DNA of 53,628 nucleotides, from NCBI GenBank assembly GCA_004293285.1, contig RDYF01000018.1, positions 1 to 53,628 of the forward strand, read 5' to 3'. Source of the DNA: Verrucomicrobiota bacterium (lineage in GTDB: Bacteria; Verrucomicrobiota; Verrucomicrobiia; Verrucomicrobiales; Akkermansiaceae). The notes beneath the pieces are model-generated. The model worked only from the letters and a program-made list of their open reading frames with translations. It did not search any database and was not told where the DNA came from. This document shows positions 50,824-53,628 of the stretch, in pieces. Position numbers and translations under genes: made by a program. Within the stretch, counting starts at the first letter, position 1; every line of letters starts with the position of its first letter.

Positions 50824-52126
50824 TCATCTCTCCCCATACAAGGTAAAGCCCGTCGTGCCTTGGATCTTCACATCGAGCATCTGCCCCATGCAGGCGTCGA
50901 TATCGCCTTCGAAGACCACGATCCGATTCTGGCTCGTTCGACCCGACAAACGCTGATCGTTGTAGCGCGATAGACCTTCGCACAAGATCCGTTGCGTCGT
51001 CCCCACCAACTCGGCATGCTGCGCTTGGCAAATCTCATTGACCACTGCGAGAAGTCGCTGGTTGCGCTCTTCCTTGACCGTTTCCTCAATCTGCCCCTCC
51101 ATTTCCGCTGCGGGTGTGTTGCGACGCTTTGAATAACGAAAGATGAACGCATTGGCAAATTGCACTTCCTTCACCGTCTCTAACGATGCAAGAAAGTCCT
51201 CTTCCGTCTCGGTGGGAAAGCCGACAATGATATCGGTCGTGATCGCCAAATCCGGACGCGCCTTTTTCATGTTGCGACAAATCTCCACGAATCGCTCATG
51301 CCGATACGGACGCTTCATCAATTGCAAAATCCGGTCCGAACCGCTGAAGGCCTGCACCAGATCATCGCGAAAACCAATCGGATGCGGTGAAACGAAGCGA
51401 ATTCGCTCGAGACCCTCAACGGCATGCACCGCTTCTAACAATTGTACGAAGGGCGATTTTTTCGCCACAATCGGAAACTCTGTTCGACCATACAAGTTGA
51501 CAATTTGACCTAACAAATTCACCTCTTTCACCCCTTGATCAACGAGGCGCTTCACTTCATCCACGATATCGACAATAGGTCGACTCCGCTCTTTCCCCCG
51601 CGTGTCAGGCACGATGCAGAAGGAGCAACGCATGTTGCAGCCCTGCATGATCGAAACAAAAGCGCTGACCTGGCGAGTTTTGACCAAATGATCACGAATC
51701 GTATTTTGTGAGCCCGCTTCTTCTTCCACATCGCAAACGCTTTCCCCACGCAGCGAATGCTCGGGATGATCCATGCGCAACTCCATCGACATAGGAAAAA
51801 ACTTTGTGGTATTTCTGCGTGCCGACGACGACATCGAGATGCGGCACCGTGGCAAACAATTCATTGCCGCGCGATTGCGCCATGCACCCCATGAAGCCAT
51901 ACACCACATGCGGCTTGTTGCGTCGCATCTTGCCCAAATGCAGCATTTTCCCAATCGCCTTCTGTTCGGCCTGATCGCGCACGGAGCAAGTATTCACCAA
52001 AATGGCATCGGCCTCCGTTTCATCACTCGTCACGGTATAGCCGCCCTCCGTGAACATCCGCGCTACCTGCTCGGTATCGCGCTCATTCATCTGACAACCA
52101 TACGTTTTGATGTACACTTTCGGCAT
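50824..52126 (-). pseudogene. miaB: tRNA-2-methylthio-N6-dimethylallyladenosine synthase, interrupted by a one-base frameshift
   Basis: MiaB would be 433 residues if one base is removed from the six-T run at 51796-51801 (minus-strand TTTTTT). The upstream frame (from ATG 52126, MPKVYIKTYGCQMNERDTEQ) holds the N-terminal cluster-binding domain with its Cys residues. It then shifts after KYHKVF. The other frame continues with MSMELRMDHPEHS and the radical SAM motif QGCNMRCSFCIVPDTRG, then the TRAM domain near the end. Every other MiaB element is intact. The frameshift may be a sequencing or assembly error, a recent mutation or slippage. It methylthiolates A37 of tRNAs when intact. Confidence 0.88.
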
Positions 52127-52295
52127 AAGCACTCGGCGCGATCCAACTCGCCGCAGCTTTTGACAAGCCGATTCCACCTTCACCCCCATGTGGCTTCTGA
52201 TGGTCTTTCCCCCGAGTCAATAAGTGCCCTGAACGGGCGCACGGAGATCGCGGGAGAAATGATCATTCCGCTCATCCCTGCCGGTTTGCACCACG

Positions 52296-52391
52296 GCGAT
52301 CAAGCCAGAGAGCGAATCATCCATGATGGGAGCGCAAACTGCGCCATCGAGACTGGTTTTGACAGAATTTCAGAATTTTTCAGAATTTTGG
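52296..52391. repeat. Solo left half of the palindromic structured repeat (copy 3)
   Basis: It matches the left halves of 43720-43998 and 44844-45123: GCGATCAAG at the start and CATCGAGACTGGTTTTGACA (52341 onward) near the end. The small hairpin is ATCA-TCCA-TGAT (52316-52327), with changes on both sides relative to copy 1. GCGCA-aac-TGCGC follows. The right half is absent, and IS66 sequence begins 35 bp further on. Confidence 0.7.
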
Positions 52392-52425
52392 TAGGAGGAG
52401 TTTCGCGTCTCCACTCTGACCTTCC

Positions 52426-53628
52426 GTAAGCGTCCTAAATTTATCCCTTGTGCGTTGTTGCGCTGGATTGTTGGGAACGCGGCGGTCAAGCGACTTGCGT
52501 GGTTTCAAGCGCTGCTTTGGCTGCGCTTTAGGACTTCGATGAGGTAGTCTTCTGGATCTAACTCTTGTGCTTTGCAATTGGCTAGCAGGGTGTAGATCAG
52601 GGCGTTGTTTGTCCCGGCTTCTACGCTGCCGAAGAACATCCAGTTTTTCATCCCGAGCTTGGTGGGCCGGATCATGTTTTCGACGAGGTTAGTATCGAGC
52701 TCTAACACTCCGTCTTCAAAGCAGAGGATGATTTTGTGCCATTGGTTGAGGGTGTAGTTGATGGCTTGGGGCTTTGCCGAGGTCGGTGAACTTGCGGCGG
52801 GTGTGGGCGAGGCAGCCTGCGTGCCGCAGTCCGTGCTTGGCGGCGACGGTGTCGTAAACGGTGTAGCCGTCGGTGTGGATGATGCCTTGGTAGGCGATGG
52901 TGTTGGTTTCTTTGTCGTAGCCGAGGAAGTCTAGCAGGCAGTCGGCTCCACGGCCCGCATGCCAGTCGAAGTAGCAGGTGGCGCGGGCGACATCGCGATA
53001 CGCCCATAGGCGGCCTTCACGGGTGGTGCCGTGGCCGGGTTGGAGGTAGGAGATGGGGGTTTCGTCAACTTGGAGTTGCTCGGCCTGGAGGATTTCCGCA
53101 CGGATGGCGCGATCGATGGGAGCGAGGTGGCGAGCGGTGGCGTGGGTCCAACTGTTGAGGGTTTGACGCCCGATGTCGATGTCGTGTCGTCGTCGCAAGC
53201 GCTGAGCTTGGCGGTGGTGGGGAAGGTGGTCTTGGTATTTATCGCAGATGATTTGGGCCGCGAGTGCGGGGGCGAGCAGGGTGCCGGGTATGCTGGCCTG
53301 CGGTGCTGGGGCGATGATGGGGGGAAGAGTTTTTTGGGTCTTGTGGACGTATTTTTCGCGGACGGTGCGCCGCCAGAAGATTTCGGCTTTGGTGATGTCG
53401 AGCTCGTCGCTATGTTCTGCGCCTCGGGGGCGTCTAGGACTTCCTGGGGAGTGATGACGTTTTCGATGAGGATTTTGAGATTTTTGGGAAAGCGATCAGC
53501 TTTGGTGCGGCGGCTTTTTGGCAGCTTTATTTTTGGCTCCTCCGGTGCGAATGTTTCGCCGCCATGCTCCGGAGGAGGGGCGGGCTTTCCCATGATGATC
53601 TCGTCGAAGAGTAGTTGGAGTTGGGCGG
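52426..53628 (-). mobile_element. IS66-family insertion sequence, decayed, running off the right end
   Basis: GTAAGCGTCC at 52426 is a typical IS66 terminal sequence and marks one end. The other end lies outside the window, so the target duplication cannot be checked. The element contains a broken tnpC and is inserted 35 bp from the solo repeat arm, upstream of miaB. The accessory genes tnpA and tnpB would be beyond the window, if present. Confidence 0.75.
52505..53628 (-). pseudogene. tnpC: IS66-family transposase TnpC, frameshifted and internally deleted
   Basis: Parts of an IS66 transposase occur in successive frames on the minus strand. Near the window edge comes the N-terminal part (FDEIIMGKPAPPPEHGG), then after a one-base loss at the G5 run 53426-53430 the middle (DITKAEIFWRR, LPPIIAPAP). 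The DDE domain has QAEQLQVDETPISYL and IIHTDGYTVYD. At about 52763-52778 the frame shifts again and about 80-90 residues that IS66 enzymes normally have are missing. The C-terminus follows: LNQWHKIILCFEDG, ELDTNLVENMIRPTKLGMKN. It is not functional as it stands. Confidence 0.82.

Noticed and set aside
52505..53593. Programmed frameshifting in the IS66 transposase
   Set aside because: IS66 TnpC is normally a single frame. Here there is also an internal deletion of about 80-90 residues, so decay explains the broken frames better.

Overview
The window looks like a chromosomal segment of a Verrucomicrobiota bacterium. The clearest sign is the four-gene Verru_Chthon pseudopilin cassette (390-4925). 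An autotransporter-repeat protein with a PEP-CTERM tail, a large planctomycete/verrucomicrobial-style transmembrane Ser/Thr kinase and a Gram-negative envelope gene set point the same way. Most genes are ordinary housekeeping genes. They are packed closely, often with 4-bp ATGA stop/start overlaps. No tRNA, rRNA or CRISPR was recognised.

Layout. 1-5 kb: the end of a secreted protein, then the cassette D-B-C-A on the minus strand. 5-9 kb: a winged-helix/degenerate-nuclease-like protein, YqgE, a periplasmic thioredoxin, RdgB, an NlpC/P60 hydrolase and a HAD phosphatase. 9.4-13.5 kb: a cation diffusion facilitator, a dGTPase and a DEAD-box helicase. 13.7-17.5 kb: the PEP-CTERM protein and a carboxynorspermidine dehydrogenase. 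17.5-24.9 kb: a minus-strand block with a CPBP protease, ThiL, an acyltransferase, FolD, IlvD, PurC, a PurS-like protein and a trypsin-like protease. 25-31 kb: a Ser/Thr kinase with C-type-lectin-like ectodomains followed by an OmpA-like protein, then two outer-membrane barrels. 31.5-36.4 kb: TyrS, a poly-Gln protein, a glutaredoxin, ProS and IlvE. 36.4-43 kb: McsA-McsB-ClpC, which together form an arginine-phosphorylation proteolysis operon, and transketolase.

43.0-46.5 kb is an accessory island. It holds a HigBA toxin-antitoxin pair bracketed by two copies of a 280-bp palindromic, internally structured repeat. It also holds a duplicated transcription terminator, an 81-bp remnant of a LuxR-type gene, and a divergent regulator module (XRE protein against a coiled-coil protein plus a LuxR-HTH protein). 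A single arm of the same repeat recurs at 52.3 kb beside a decayed IS66-family element.

46.6-52.1 kb returns to the core genome: DnaG, an RND-type membrane-fusion protein, a LysM protein, and miaB interrupted by a one-base frameshift in a homopolymer. The structured palindromic repeat, with apparent compensatory changes between copies and its association with HigBA, is the best candidate here for something undescribed.
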